Of a DNA stretch of 64,000 bases, positions 43,793-52,702 are shown piece by piece. How positions within the stretch are numbered: position 1 is the first letter of the stretch; every line of letters starts with the position of its first letter. The position numbers and the translations under genes were made by a program. The notes beneath the pieces were generated by a model, which was not told the origin of the DNA, ran no database searches, and worked only from the letters and a program-made list of their open reading frames with translations. Location: assembly GCF_004339085.1 (NCBI RefSeq), contig NZ_SMFX01000001.1, forward strand, positions 943,227 through 1,007,226. Reading direction: 5' to 3'. This DNA comes from Thiogranum longum. GTDB lineage: Bacteria; Pseudomonadota; Gammaproteobacteria; DSM-19610.

Positions 43793-44005
43793 GGAGCGGA
43801 CGGGTTGCACCTGATATTTCTGATGAAACTATCATATCGGAAACCGGCCGGCGGCTTCACACACATTCAATAGTGGATTGAGTGGAGTACGGGCGGTGCC
43901 GCCGTGTCCGGAAAACCGGAAGTCCTCAACGGTTATCAAACGTATTGTGGTGTTTGGTGTAATATGGCGCGTACTTTCCCACAACGTTAATTCTGCAGGT
44001 GACGC
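43793..44005. promoter_or_regulatory. Divergent promoter region between selO and amrS
   Basis: This 213-base gap has candidate -10 hexamers TATGAT for selO (43836 to 43831, minus strand) and TAATAT for amrS (43960-43965, plus strand). No matching -35 or operator is obvious. Confidence 0.35.
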
Positions 44006-45070
44006 TTGACCGCCCCCCAACAATACCAGCTTGTCGAAACACGCCTGCAGGAGAAGCTTGCCAACGGCACCACGCGCTGCAACCTGTGCCTGTGGCGTTG
44101 CAAAATCGGTCACGGCCAGCGCGGCTTCTGCCAGGCGCACGTGAACCGCGATGGCACCCTGTATAACCTGTCCTACGGCATCCTTTCATCGATCGATATT
44201 GACCCCATTGAGGACAAGCCGGTAAAGCACTACCGTCCCGGTACGCAGGTGATGTCCGTGGGTAGTTACGGTTGCAGCTTCCGCTGCGGCGGTTGCCACA
44301 ACCTGGATATTTCCTGGGGAGTGAAGGCACTGGACGAGCTGGCGCGCGGTGAATCGCGTGAAGCCTGGGTGCCGCCGCAGTCGCTGGTCGATTCAGCGTT
44401 GCGCGCCGGTGTGCAGGGTATTGCCTTTACGTATTCAGAGCCGGCCGTGTGGCTGGAATACATCATTGACGTGGCAAAGCTGGCGCACGAGGCGGGGCTG
44501 TACACCGTGTACGTGTCCAACAGTTTCGTCACCGATGAGGCGCTGGAACTGGCGGCGCCGCATATCGATGTATTGTGCTCGGATATCAAAAGCCTCAGTG
44601 ATGCGTTCTACCGTGAAATCTGCAAGCCGGCACGGGTCGAGCAGGTGCTGCACTCGATTAAAAAGGCCCAGGAACTGGGTATCCATGTGGAAACCCGGAC
44701 CAATATCATCCCCGGCAAGAACGATGATCCGGAAGAGCACTACCGTATCGCCTGCTGGGTGCGTGATAACCTTGGCAAGGACAGTCCGTGGCACATAACG
44801 CGTTTTTTCCCGGCCTACAAGCTCAGCGACGTGCCGCCTACCCCGGAGTCCAGCCTGTTCGCGGCCCGCGATGCCGCACAACGCGCCGGGCTTACGAATA
44901 TTTACGTGTATAATGACAAGGGTTGCGACTGCGCGGCCGAGAATCGCCCGGTGTCATTCTATCTTGGCGCCAGCGAGGACGAGATACACGAGGTCAGGAA
45001 GTGCGCGGCGAGTTGCTGTGGCGACGATGGCGTACTGCTGAAAAAATACGAACAGAACCTAACCGATTAA
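44006..45070 (+). CDS. amrS: AmmeMemoRadiSam-system radical SAM enzyme AmrS
   Basis: The 354-residue protein has the radical SAM Cx3Cx2C motif GCSFRCGGC (C90, C94, C97), an N-terminal cysteine cluster (C25, C28, C32, C42) and the AmrS landmark SSIDIDPIEDKPVKHYRPG. The C-terminal region adds DKGCDCAAE and KCAASCCGDDG, a likely second metal or cluster site. AmrS is normally encoded with Memo (AmrB) and AMMECR1 (AmrA) genes, but none is nearby. The start is TTG at 44006 with a short AGG ribosome site. Confidence 0.86.
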   Translation: MTAPQQYQLVETRLQEKLANGTTRCNLCLWRCKIGHGQRGFCQAHVNRDGTLYNLSYGILSSIDIDPIEDKPVKHYRPGTQVMSVGSYGCSFRCGGCHNLDISWGVKALDELARGESREAWVPPQSLVDSALRAGVQGIAFTYSEPAVWLEYIIDVAKLAHEAGLYTVYVSNSFVTDEALELAAPHIDVLCSDIKSLSDAFYREICKPARVEQVLHSIKKAQELGIHVETRTNIIPGKNDDPEEHYRIACWVRDNLGKDSPWHITRFFPAYKLSDVPPTPESSLFAARDAAQRAGLTNIYVYNDKGCDCAAENRPVSFYLGASEDEIHEVRKCAASCCGDDGVLLKKYEQNLTD

Positions 45071-45091
45071 CAACCCGTTCAGGAAATCGAC

Positions 45092-45379
45092 ATGACGAGA
45101 ATGGTGCAGTGTGTGGTACTCAAGAGAGAGGCGGAAGGGCTGGACAAGCCGCCGCATCCGGGTGAACTGGGTATCCGTATCTATGAGAATGTTTCGCAGG
45201 AAGGCTGGAACCAGTGGCTGGAACGCCTGACAACGATCATTAACGAAAACGGTCTGACCACGGCTGACGAAAAGGCCATCGAGCTGATCGAGAAACACAT
45301 GCAGGGTTTCTTCTTCGGTGAAGGTGATTATGGCCAGTTACCGGCCGGGTTCCAGCAGGCGGCGGGTGGCAAGAAGTAA
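45092..45379 (+). CDS. yggX: Fe(2+)-trafficking / oxidative damage protection protein YggX
   Basis: This 95-residue protein matches YggX along its length: MVQCVVLKREAEGLDKPP, GELGIRIYENVSQEGWNQWLE and MQGFFFGEG, with the single cysteine near residue 7. YggX protects Fe-S clusters and aids iron handling under oxidative stress. It lies 21 bases after amrS, probably in the same transcript, close to other Fe-S genes. Confidence 0.92.
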   Translation: MTRMVQCVVLKREAEGLDKPPHPGELGIRIYENVSQEGWNQWLERLTTIINENGLTTADEKAIELIEKHMQGFFFGEGDYGQLPAGFQQAAGGKK

Positions 45380-45388
45380 CACAAGCCC

Positions 45389-45468
45389 GTCATTGCGAGC
45401 GAAGCGCGGTAATCTCTCTCAGCCTGGTGCGAGACTCAAAAAGATTGCCGCGCTTCGCTCGCAATGAC
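45389..45468. repeat. Palindromic repeat, family A (GTCATTGCGAGC...GCTCGCAATGAC), copy 1
   Basis: A near-perfect 27-bp inverted repeat (26 of 27 pairs) encloses a loop with CAGCCTGGTGCGAGAC. It lies between the convergent yggX and ATP-grasp genes, where it could terminate both. Copy 2 lies at 51462-51540. Confidence 0.86.
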
Positions 45469-45485
45469 AGGTATACGGGACAAAC

Positions 45486-46745
45486 TCACAGGTCCGTTGG
45501 TCCACCTTCGATACGCAGTAACGGCGCCACCACGAAGTTCAGTTTGTCGCAGGCTTCCCGCAACGCGCGGGTGACCTCATCCGTGCTGTTGCCACTGGCG
45601 AACAGGTAACCGGGGTACTGGTTACCTTCCGGTAGCGGTACCAGTTCGTTACCGTCGCGAATAATGATATCCACGCGGTCGATATATCTGACCTTGCGCG
45701 CGGCTTCTATACCTTCCACCCGGCGCAGTATGCCGCCTTTGCGGATTGGCAACATCATCACCCCGCGGGCTTTTTGCGAGGGGCGGTTCGCCAGTGGTTG
45801 CCCGATGGCCAGCGAAATCACCAGTTCTTCCAGATTGAAATCACTGCCCTGGTCGAGGATACGCGCGCAGTCACCGCCGATGGTGCGCGAGGCAACTTCC
45901 AGTATCCACGCGTCCTGTTCATCGACACGCAATTCAGCATGCACCGGGCCGGTGGTCAGGCCATAGGCTTTGCAGGCACGGGCGACATTGTGTTCGATGC
46001 GCGCCTGCGTTTCGGCATCGAGTTGAGAGGGCGTGACGTAGATGGTTTCCTCGAAGAAGGGACCGGTCAACGGGTCGGGTTTGTCGAACAGGGTCAGGGT
46101 GGTTAGCCGGCCTTCGTGCAGGAAGCCTTCGTAGGCCACTTCAACTCCGTCGACATAATGTTCCACCAGCAGGTTTGATTGCAGGAACGGGTCGGTCTGT
46201 TCAGCCAGGATAGGCCTGATGCGCTCACAGGCGGCGATGAATTCGTCCAGGTTATCCACGCGTATCACGCCGCGGCTGGCCGACAGGTTGAGCGGTTTGA
46301 TGACGCACGGCCAGGGCATGCCCTGGGCCTGTCTTTCGAGGGGTTTTTGCAGGTCGACAAGGCTGTGCATGGGCACCGGGCAATCGGCCAGCGCCAGGTG
46401 AGCACGTGCCAGATCCTTGCGTCGTGACAGGCGTGCAGCTTTGGGGGGATTATGCGGCAGGCCCAGTGCCTGCGCCGCCATGGCGGCCAGTTCGACAGTG
46501 CTGTCGTCACTGCCGAGAATGCCGTCGAAAGGGGTCAGGTCAGCCTGCCGGAGAATATCCTGCAGTGCCGTTTCGCTGTCATCCGGGTCGATGTGCAGAC
46601 CACTGGAAACTTCGCTGATAAGGGAGTGTTTGCCGCGCGAGGCGATCAGCGTATCGACACCCATTCGCCGGGCGGCGAACAGGTAGGGTGCGATACGGTA
46701 GCTGCCCGGTTGGGCAACCAGGAGTAGACGGCGTGTCAGCCGCAA
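45486..46745 (-). CDS. ATP-grasp domain enzyme of unknown specificity
   Basis: The 419-residue protein has the ATP-grasp layout (CVIKPLNLSASRGVIRVDNLDEF as the ATP-binding lysine/glycine loop, VAYEGFLHEG and HAELRVDEQDAWILEVASRTIGG as the magnesium-binding core). It is like D-Ala-D-Ala ligase/carbamoyl-phosphate-type ligases that join a carboxylate to an amine. No substrate can be named. It starts ten bases inside the A-type Fe-S carrier gene, so the two are co-translated. Confidence 0.8.
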   Translation of the reverse strand: MRLTRRLLLVAQPGSYRIAPYLFAARRMGVDTLIASRGKHSLISEVSSGLHIDPDDSETALQDILRQADLTPFDGILGSDDSTVELAAMAAQALGLPHNPPKAARLSRRKDLARAHLALADCPVPMHSLVDLQKPLERQAQGMPWPCVIKPLNLSASRGVIRVDNLDEFIAACERIRPILAEQTDPFLQSNLLVEHYVDGVEVAYEGFLHEGRLTTLTLFDKPDPLTGPFFEETIYVTPSQLDAETQARIEHNVARACKAYGLTTGPVHAELRVDEQDAWILEVASRTIGGDCARILDQGSDFNLEELVISLAIGQPLANRPSQKARGVMMLPIRKGGILRRVEGIEAARKVRYIDRVDIIIRDGNELVPLPEGNQYPGYLFASGNSTDEVTRALREACDKLNFVVAPLLRIEGGPTDL

Positions 46746-47113
46746 CCGCCGCCGGCTGCGCCACAGGCACCGCAGGTACCGGCGCCGCCGGTATTGGCGA
46801 ACACGTTCTTGAACACAAAGCTTTTGTTCACGCCCTGGGTTTTGAAGTCAATTTCCACGCCTTCCAGAAAGCCCAGTGCCACGGCATCGACATAGATATT
46901 CATGCCGTCATTTTCCAGAACACAATCGTAGTCGTTGGGCTGTTCGACAAACGTCATGCCGTAGGTCATGCCACCACAACCGCCGCCGGAGACAAAAATG
47001 CGTACACCGTTGACGGCATCTTCATTTTCGGTAAGCGCGATCAGCTGCTCGACGGCTTCCGGAGAAACCTTGATTTCATCAGTTAATTTCGGGTTGTACT
47101 GTACTTCGGACAT
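46736..47113 (-). CDS. A-type Fe-S carrier (IscA/ErpA-like) with altered C-terminal cysteines
   Basis: The 125-residue protein has the HesB/IscA fold with the first ligand cysteine in SGGGCGGMTY (C46). The canonical C-terminal CGCG is replaced by CGACGAAGGGCG, giving C114, C117 and C124. It should still carry Fe-S clusters or iron, yet the CxxC-x6-C tail is unusual. An extra cysteine (C64) lies between. It is followed by an overlapping ATP-grasp gene. Confidence 0.82.
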   Translation of the reverse strand: MSEVQYNPKLTDEIKVSPEAVEQLIALTENEDAVNGVRIFVSGGGCGGMTYGMTFVEQPNDYDCVLENDGMNIYVDAVALGFLEGVEIDFKTQGVNKSFVFKNVFANTGGAGTCGACGAAGGGCG

Positions 47114-47217
47114 ATTAAGGTCACCGTGGTTGTATATCTGTCTGTATAGCGACAGTTTACCACGCCTTCCGGCTTTTCAACTACTCTCCGTGCAGAAAGG
47201 GAATTGCTTCAGGGTAT

Positions 47218-48084
47218 TCAGACCCTGTGCAGCAGTGACTGCAAGGCAAGCGCTGCATTCGACAGCGTGCGTTCCCGGTGCGTGACAACGCCCAGAGTGC
47301 GCTGTAGCTGAAGCGCCGGCACAGGGATGTGCTTCAGCTGCCCATCCAGCATGGTCAGGGGCAGCAGGCTCCAGCCAATGCCGACCGATACCAGCATCCG
47401 TATGGTTTCCAGGTAATTTGTCGAGAGCGCCACGTCGAGCACGGCGCCGGCCTTGCTGAAGGCCTGTTCGGCGATCTGGCGTGTGTAGGTGCCGGTGGCA
47501 GGAAGAATGGCCGGATGTTCGAGCAGGGCAGACAGCGTTGTGATGCGCTTGCCGGAAAGCGGGTGTTCGCGTGAAACGACAATGCCCAGCGGGTCTTCCC
47601 ACACCGGGTCGAGAGCGAGATTTGGCGAAGGGTCGGGCGGCAGGGTGACGATGGCCAGTTCCAGTTCCCCGTGTTCAACGGCCACACAGGCCGCTTCGGA
47701 ATCCATAAAACGAATATCCAGCCGGACGTCCGGGTGTTGCTGTGTAAACGTTTTCAGGGCCGGCGGTAAACGGTGCAAGCCGATGTGGTGGCTGGTGGCG
47801 AAGCGTAGCGTGCCGTGTACCTCACCACTGAGGTTGGAAATGGCGCGCACACTGTCCTCGATTTCTACCAGGATAGTGCGCGCCCGCGGTTGCAGGGCAC
47901 GGCCGGCTTCGGTGAGTGATACCGTGCGACCAATGCGGTCGAAAAGACGTGCCTCCAGTTCACTTTCCAGCGCGGCAATGCGTTTGCTGACAGCGGGTTG
48001 GGTCAGGAACAGGCGTTCCGCGGCCACTGAGAAGGAGCCGGCATCGGCGACCGCGAGAAAAGCCCTGAGCGAGGCGATATCCAT
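47218..48084 (-). CDS. LysR-family regulator divergent from leuC
   Basis: The 288-residue protein has an N-terminal winged helix (LRAFLAVADAGSFSVAAERLFLTQPAVSKRIAALE) and a C-terminal substrate-binding domain (GTLRFATSHHIGLHRLPPAL onward). It starts at the ATG at 48084. In Pseudomonas an LysR gene occupies the same place upstream of leuC, so it probably regulates leucine synthesis or a nearby gene, but the ligand is not visible. Confidence 0.88.
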   Translation of the reverse strand: MDIASLRAFLAVADAGSFSVAAERLFLTQPAVSKRIAALESELEARLFDRIGRTVSLTEAGRALQPRARTILVEIEDSVRAISNLSGEVHGTLRFATSHHIGLHRLPPALKTFTQQHPDVRLDIRFMDSEAACVAVEHGELELAIVTLPPDPSPNLALDPVWEDPLGIVVSREHPLSGKRITTLSALLEHPAILPATGTYTRQIAEQAFSKAGAVLDVALSTNYLETIRMLVSVGIGWSLLPLTMLDGQLKHIPVPALQLQRTLGVVTHRERTLSNAALALQSLLHRV

Positions 48085-48173
48085 ATTCCATATAGTAATA
48101 CAAAATATAAAAAATATGAATTGGAGTTATTTATGCTTAAGCCGTAGGATTGCCTCACAGTCAGGAGGTAAGG
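48085..48173. promoter_or_regulatory. AT-rich LysR/leuC intergenic region
   Basis: This gap contains ATTC...GAAT spaced over 37 bases (48085-48121) with CATAT...ATATG inside, an arrangement suitable for an LysR dimer-of-dimers. TATGCT near 48132 may be the leuC -10. Confidence 0.4.
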
Positions 48174-49589
48174 ATGAGCGGCAAGACACTCTACGACAAG
48201 TTGTGGGACACGCACCTGGTGCGCGAGGACGAGAACGGCACCGGTCTTATTTATATTGACCGGCACCTGGTACACGAAGTGACCTCGCCGCAGGCCTTCG
48301 AAGGCCTGCGGATCAGCGGACGCAAGTTGTGGCGTACGGACAGCGTACTGGCCGTGCCGGATCACAATGTTCCGACCACACAGCGTGATCAGGGCGTGAA
48401 AGGTATCACCGACCCGGTTGCACGCATCCAGGTGGAAACCCTGGACAGTAACTGTGAGAGCTTCGGTATCACCGAGTTCCACATGAACGACGCACGCCAG
48501 GGCATTGTGCATGTCATTGGCCCGGAGCAGGGTGCAACCTTGCCCGGCATGACGGTGGTGTGTGGCGATTCGCATACTTCAACACACGGTGCGTTCGGCG
48601 CCATGGCGTTTGGTATCGGTACCTCCGAAGTCGAGCATGTGCTTGCCACCCAGTGCCTGATCCAGAAGAAATCGAAAAACATGCAGGTGCGCGTGGAAGG
48701 CGAACTCGGCGAAGGCGTAACGGCCAAGGATGTAGTGCTCGCCATTATCGGTAAAATCGGCACGGCCGGTGGTACAGGTCACGCGATCGAGTTTGCCGGC
48801 AGCGGCATCGAGTCCCTGTCCATAGAGGGACGCATGACGGTGTGCAATATGGCGATTGAAGCCGGTGCGCGTTGCGGCATGGTGGCCGTGGACCAGAAGA
48901 CTATCGATTATGTCACCGGCCGGCCATTTGCGCCGAAGGGTGAGATGCTGGAGCGCGCCATCGAGAACTGGCGTGATCTGCACAGTGACCATGATGCGGT
49001 GTTTGATAGCGTGGTGACATTGAAAGCCGAAGATATCCAGCCGCAGGTTACCTGGGGGACTTCTCCGGAAATGGTGACGCCGGTCAACGGTGTGGTGCCG
49101 GACCCTGCACAGGAAAGTGACAGTGTGAAGCAAACCGGAATGCAGAAGGCGCTCGAATACATGGCGCTGCAACCTGGCATGCCGGTCACGGATATAAAAA
49201 TCGACAAGGTGTTTATCGGTTCCTGCACCAACTCGCGGATTGAAGATTTGCGCGAAGCCGCTGCTGTGGCGAAAGGCCGTAAAGTGGCGGATAACATCAT
49301 GCTCGCCATGGTGGTGCCGGGGTCGGGTCTGGTCAAACAGCAGGCCGAGACAGAGGGGCTGGACAAGGTCTTTATCGAAGCCGGTTTTGAATGGCGTGAA
49401 CCGGGTTGCTCCATGTGCCTTGCCATGAATGCAGACCGTCTGGAGCCGGGGGAGCGTTGCGCCTCGACCTCCAACCGCAATTTCGAGGGTCGCCAGGGCG
49501 CCGGAGGGCGAACGCACCTGGTCAGCCCGGCAATGGCGGCCGCGGCGGCAGTGGCCGGCCACTTTATTGATGCGCGTGAGCTGGTTTGA
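48174..49589 (+). CDS. leuC: 3-Isopropylmalate dehydratase, large subunit
   Basis: The 471-residue protein is Leu[33 protein letters not shown], the cluster-binding cysteines in [15 protein letters not shown] and GCSMCLAMN. It isomerises 2- to 3-isopropylmalate with LeuD. The ATG at 48174 follows AGGAGG five bases upstream. leuA is not nearby. Confidence 0.95.
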   Translation: MSGKTLYDKLWDTHLVREDENGTGLIYIDRHLVHEVTSPQAFEGLRISGRKLWRTDSVLAVPDHNVPTTQRDQGVKGITDPVARIQVETLDSNCESFGITEFHMNDARQGIVHVIGPEQGATLPGMTVVCGDSHTSTHGAFGAMAFGIGTSEVEHVLATQCLIQKKSKNMQVRVEGELGEGVTAKDVVLAIIGKIGTAGGTGHAIEFAGSGIESLSIEGRMTVCNMAIEAGARCGMVAVDQKTIDYVTGRPFAPKGEMLERAIENWRDLHSDHDAVFDSVVTLKAEDIQPQVTWGTSPEMVTPVNGVVPDPAQESDSVKQTGMQKALEYMALQPGMPVTDIKIDKVFIGSCTNSRIEDLREAAAVAKGRKVADNIMLAMVVPGSGLVKQQAETEGLDKVFIEAGFEWREPGCSMCLAMNADRLEPGERCASTSNRNFEGRQGAGGRTHLVSPAMAAAAAVAGHFIDARELV

Positions 49590-49613
49590 GCGCGCGAACA
49601 GGCGAATAGCGAT

Positions 49614-50261
49614 ATGGAAAAATTCACAACACTCGACGGACTGGTGATGCCGCTCGATCGACCCAATGTCGATACCGATGCCATCATCCCCAAGCAATAC
49701 CTCAAGTCGGTCAAGCGCAGCGGCTTTGGTCCCAATGCGTTCGATGACTGGCGCTACCTCGACCCGGGCGAGCCTGGCGAGGATCACAGCAAGCGGCGCC
49801 TGAACCCGGACTTTGTCATGAACCAGCCGCGTTACCAGGGTGCGCAGATCCTGCTCGGACGCGAGAACTTCGGTTGTGGTTCTTCACGCGAGCACGCCGT
49901 GTGGGCGCTGGAAGATGCCGGCTTCCGGGTGGTGATCGCGCCGGGCTTTGCGGATATCTTTTTTAATAATTGTTTCAAGAATGGTGTGCTGCCCATTGTG
50001 CTGGATGCGGAAGTGATGGACCGTCTGTTCACCGATGTCGAGACCAACGAAGGCTATCGTTTGAAAGTGGATCTTGAAACGCAGACCATAACCACGCCGG
50101 AAGGTGAAGTGATGGGCTTTGAGGTCGATGAATTTCGCAAGTACTGTCTGCTCAACGGGCTGGATGATATCGGTCTGACCTTGCAGTATGCCGATGAAAT
50201 TCGCGCCTACGAGCAACGCCGTCGCGCTGAAACGCCCTGGTTGTTTAGCGGTATAAGCTGA
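49614..50261 (+). CDS. leuD: 3-Isopropylmalate dehydratase, small subunit
   Basis: The 215-residue protein is Leu[21 protein letters not shown] and [18 protein letters not shown] are the active-site family signatures. It completes the isopropylmalate isomerase with LeuC, encoded 24 bases upstream. Confidence 0.94.
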   Translation: MEKFTTLDGLVMPLDRPNVDTDAIIPKQYLKSVKRSGFGPNAFDDWRYLDPGEPGEDHSKRRLNPDFVMNQPRYQGAQILLGRENFGCGSSREHAVWALEDAGFRVVIAPGFADIFFNNCFKNGVLPIVLDAEVMDRLFTDVETNEGYRLKVDLETQTITTPEGEVMGFEVDEFRKYCLLNGLDDIGLTLQYADEIRAYEQRRRAETPWLFSGIS

Positions 50262-50277
50262 GGACGCTTTGTTTCCC

Positions 50278-50343
50278 GTCATTCCGGCGGATGCCGGAAT
50301 CCATGTGCTCGGCGTTATGGATGCCGGCCTGCGCCGGCATGAC
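50278..50343. repeat. Palindromic repeat, family B (GTCATTCCGGC...GCCGGCATGAC), copy 1
   Basis: The element begins GTCATTCCGGC and ends GCGCCGGCATGAC, with two internal GC-rich hairpins (ATGCCGGAATCCAT and ATGGATGCCGGCC). It sits between leuD and leuB. Copy 2 lies at 59547-59614. Confidence 0.8.
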
Positions 50344-50380
50344 GTTTAAATAACTTACTTGATGGCAGGAATGAACGACC

Positions 50381-51451
50381 ATGAAAAAAATTCTGATTCT
50401 CCCCGGTGACGGCATCGGCCCGGAGATTGTTGCGGAAGCCGTGAAAGTGCTGGACCGGCTGAAGGCCGATGGCCTGTCGGTGGAGCTGGAACAGGGACTG
50501 GTGGGTGGTTCTGCCTATGACGCAAAGGGCCACCCGTTGCCGGAAGACACCCTGGCACAGGCGCGTGAGGCGGATGCCATTCTGCTCGGTGCTGTTGGCG
50601 GGCCGCAGTATGAGTCACTGGACCGCCCGTTACGTCCGGAGCAGGGTCTGCTGGGTCTGCGCGGGGAACTGAAACTGTTTTCCAACCTGCGCCCGGCGAT
50701 TCTCTACCCGCAACTGGCAGAGGCCTCGACACTGAAGACTGAGGTTGTGTCCGGACTGGATATCATGATCGTGCGCGAACTGACCGGTGGCATTTACTTT
50801 GGTCAGCCGCGCGGTGTGCGTACGCTCGACAACGGTGAGAAGGAGGGCTTCAACACCCTGGTATACCGTGAGTCGGAGATTGAACGTATCGGTCGTTCCG
50901 CGTTTGAAATTGCGCAGAAACGCGGCAAGCGCCTGTGTTCGGTAGACAAGGCCAACGTGCTGGAGGTGACCGAGTTGTGGCGGCAGGTTATGTTGCGCCT
51001 GGCGAGCGATTACCCGGATGTCGAATTGAGTCATATGTACGTGGATAACGCCGCCATGCAACTGGTACGGGCGCCCAAACAGTTCGACGTGATGGTAACC
51101 ACCAACCTGTTCGGTGACATCCTGTCCGATGCCGCCGCCATGCTGACCGGCTCGATAGGTATGCTGCCGTCGGCTTCGCTGGATGCGGATGGCAAGGGCA
51201 TGTACGAACCGATTCACGGTTCTGCACCGGACATTGCCGGGCAGGGCGTGGCGAACCCGCTGGCGACAATATTGTCGGTTGCGATGATGCTACGCTACAG
51301 TTTTGGTCAATCGGAACCGGCCGAACGCATTGAAGCGGCCGTCGGCAAAGTGCTGGACCAGGGGTTACGCACACCGGATATTGCTGCCGAAGGGCAGGCA
51401 AGTGTGGGTAGCGCAGAGATGGGCGATGCCGTGGTGGCAGTGCTGGATTAA
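50381..51451 (+). CDS. leuB: 3-Isopropylmalate dehydrogenase
   Basis: The 356-residue protein has [16 protein letters not shown] near the N-terminus, the substrate-binding [14 protein letters not shown] and the cofactor region [19 protein letters not shown]. It oxidises 3-isopropylmalate with NAD+. It follows leuD across the family B repeat. Confidence 0.95.
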   Translation: MKKILILPGDGIGPEIVAEAVKVLDRLKADGLSVELEQGLVGGSAYDAKGHPLPEDTLAQAREADAILLGAVGGPQYESLDRPLRPEQGLLGLRGELKLFSNLRPAILYPQLAEASTLKTEVVSGLDIMIVRELTGGIYFGQPRGVRTLDNGEKEGFNTLVYRESEIERIGRSAFEIAQKRGKRLCSVDKANVLEVTELWRQVMLRLASDYPDVELSHMYVDNAAMQLVRAPKQFDVMVTTNLFGDILSDAAAMLTGSIGMLPSASLDADGKGMYEPIHGSAPDIAGQGVANPLATILSVAMMLRYSFGQSEPAERIEAAVGKVLDQGLRTPDIAAEGQASVGSAEMGDAVVAVLD

Positions 51452-51461
51452 TTTTTGCCTC

Positions 51462-51540
51462 GTCATTGCGAGCACAGCGAAGCAATCTCCTGCAGCCTGG
51501 CGCCAGACCAGAGAGATTGCTTCGCTGTGCTCGCAATGAC
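51462..51540. repeat. Palindromic repeat, family A, copy 2
   Basis: A perfect 28-bp inverted repeat (GTCATTGCGAGCACAGCGAA... and its complement) surrounds a 23-base loop with CAGCCTGGCGCCAGAC, nearly the loop of copy 1. It lies between leuB and asd and could form a strong RNA hairpin. Confidence 0.9.
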
Positions 51541-51572
51541 AGAGTAAGAGACAAGAGAGAACAGGAGTCATT

Positions 51573-52595
51573 ATGAGTCGTACATTTGATGTCGCCGTGG
51601 TCGGCGCCACCGGTGCAGTCGGTGAAGTTATGCTGGAAATTCTTGCCGAGCGTAATTTCCCGGTCGGCAAGGTCTATCCGCTGGCCAGCGAACGTTCCGC
51701 CGGCAGTAAGGTACAGTTCGGCGACAAAATGCTCACCGTACAAAATCTTGCCGAGTTCGATTTTTCCAGGGCGCAGATCGGCCTGTTCTCTGCCGGTGCC
51801 TCTATATCAAAGGAATATGCGCCAAAGGCGGCCGCAGCCGGCTGCGTGGTTATCGATAACACCTCGCAGTTCCGTTACGACGATGAAATCCCGTTGGTGG
51901 TGCCGGAGGTCAACCCGGAAAAGATTGCCCACTACAAGGACCACGGTATTATCGCCAATCCCAATTGCTCCACCATCCAGATGTTGGTCGCGCTGAAGCC
52001 GATCCACGACGCCGTAGGCATCGAGCGCATCAATGTCTGTACCTACCAGGCGGTATCCGGCACCGGTAAGGATGCTATCCAGGAACTGGCAACCCAGACA
52101 GCCAACCTGTTGAATACAAAAGATCTGAAGGCTGAGGTGTATCCAAAGCAGATCGCCTTCAACGTGTTGCCGCATATCGATGTTTTCCAGGAAAACGGTT
52201 ATACCAAGGAAGAAATGAAAATGGTCTGGGAGACGCATAAGATCATGGACGACGAGAGTATCCTGGTGAATCCCACCGCGGTACGCGTGCCGGTGTTTTT
52301 CGGTCATTCCGAGGCACTGCATATCGAAACGTGCGACAAGATGACCGCCGATCAGTGTCGTGAGCTACTGGCGAGTTCGCCGGGCATCGAGATCATGGAT
52401 GAACGCAAGGATGGCGGCTATCCTACAGCCGTTACCGAGGGTGCAAACAGTGACACGGTCTACGTTGGCCGCATTCGCGAAGATATCTCGCATCCCAGAG
52501 GTTTAGATTTATGGGTGGTCGCCGATAATGTGCGCAAAGGGGCAGCCCTTAACAGTATTCAGATCGCTGAAATACTGGTAAAAAACTACCTCTGA
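51573..52595 (+). CDS. asd: Aspartate-semialdehyde dehydrogenase
   Basis: The 340-residue protein has the NADP-binding VVGATGAVGEVMLEIL, the active-site cysteine in ANPNCSTIQM (C132) and GTGKDAIQEL. It reduces aspartyl phosphate to aspartate semialdehyde for lysine, threonine and methionine. Gene order leuB-asd-fimV matches Pseudomonas. Confidence 0.95.
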   Translation: MSRTFDVAVVGATGAVGEVMLEILAERNFPVGKVYPLASERSAGSKVQFGDKMLTVQNLAEFDFSRAQIGLFSAGASISKEYAPKAAAAGCVVIDNTSQFRYDDEIPLVVPEVNPEKIAHYKDHGIIANPNCSTIQMLVALKPIHDAVGIERINVCTYQAVSGTGKDAIQELATQTANLLNTKDLKAEVYPKQIAFNVLPHIDVFQENGYTKEEMKMVWETHKIMDDESILVNPTAVRVPVFFGHSEALHIETCDKMTADQCRELLASSPGIEIMDERKDGGYPTAVTEGANSDTVYVGRIREDISHPRGLDLWVVADNVRKGAALNSIQIAEILVKNYL

Positions 52596-52702
52596 GCGAG
52601 TCTGTTCAGCGGGGTTTGGGCTGCCAGTGGATGCACATGGTCCGGTCGGGAGAACGGCCGGGTTCGCTTGTGGATGCGAACTAGGGAAAAAAGGGGACTT
52701 TT

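Noticed and set aside
48579-49787. Long minus-strand open frame (402 codons) opposite leuC and leuD
   Set aside because: It lies wholly antisense to leuC/leuD with clear family motifs, has no ribosome site and no recognisable protein pattern; high GC makes such frames common.
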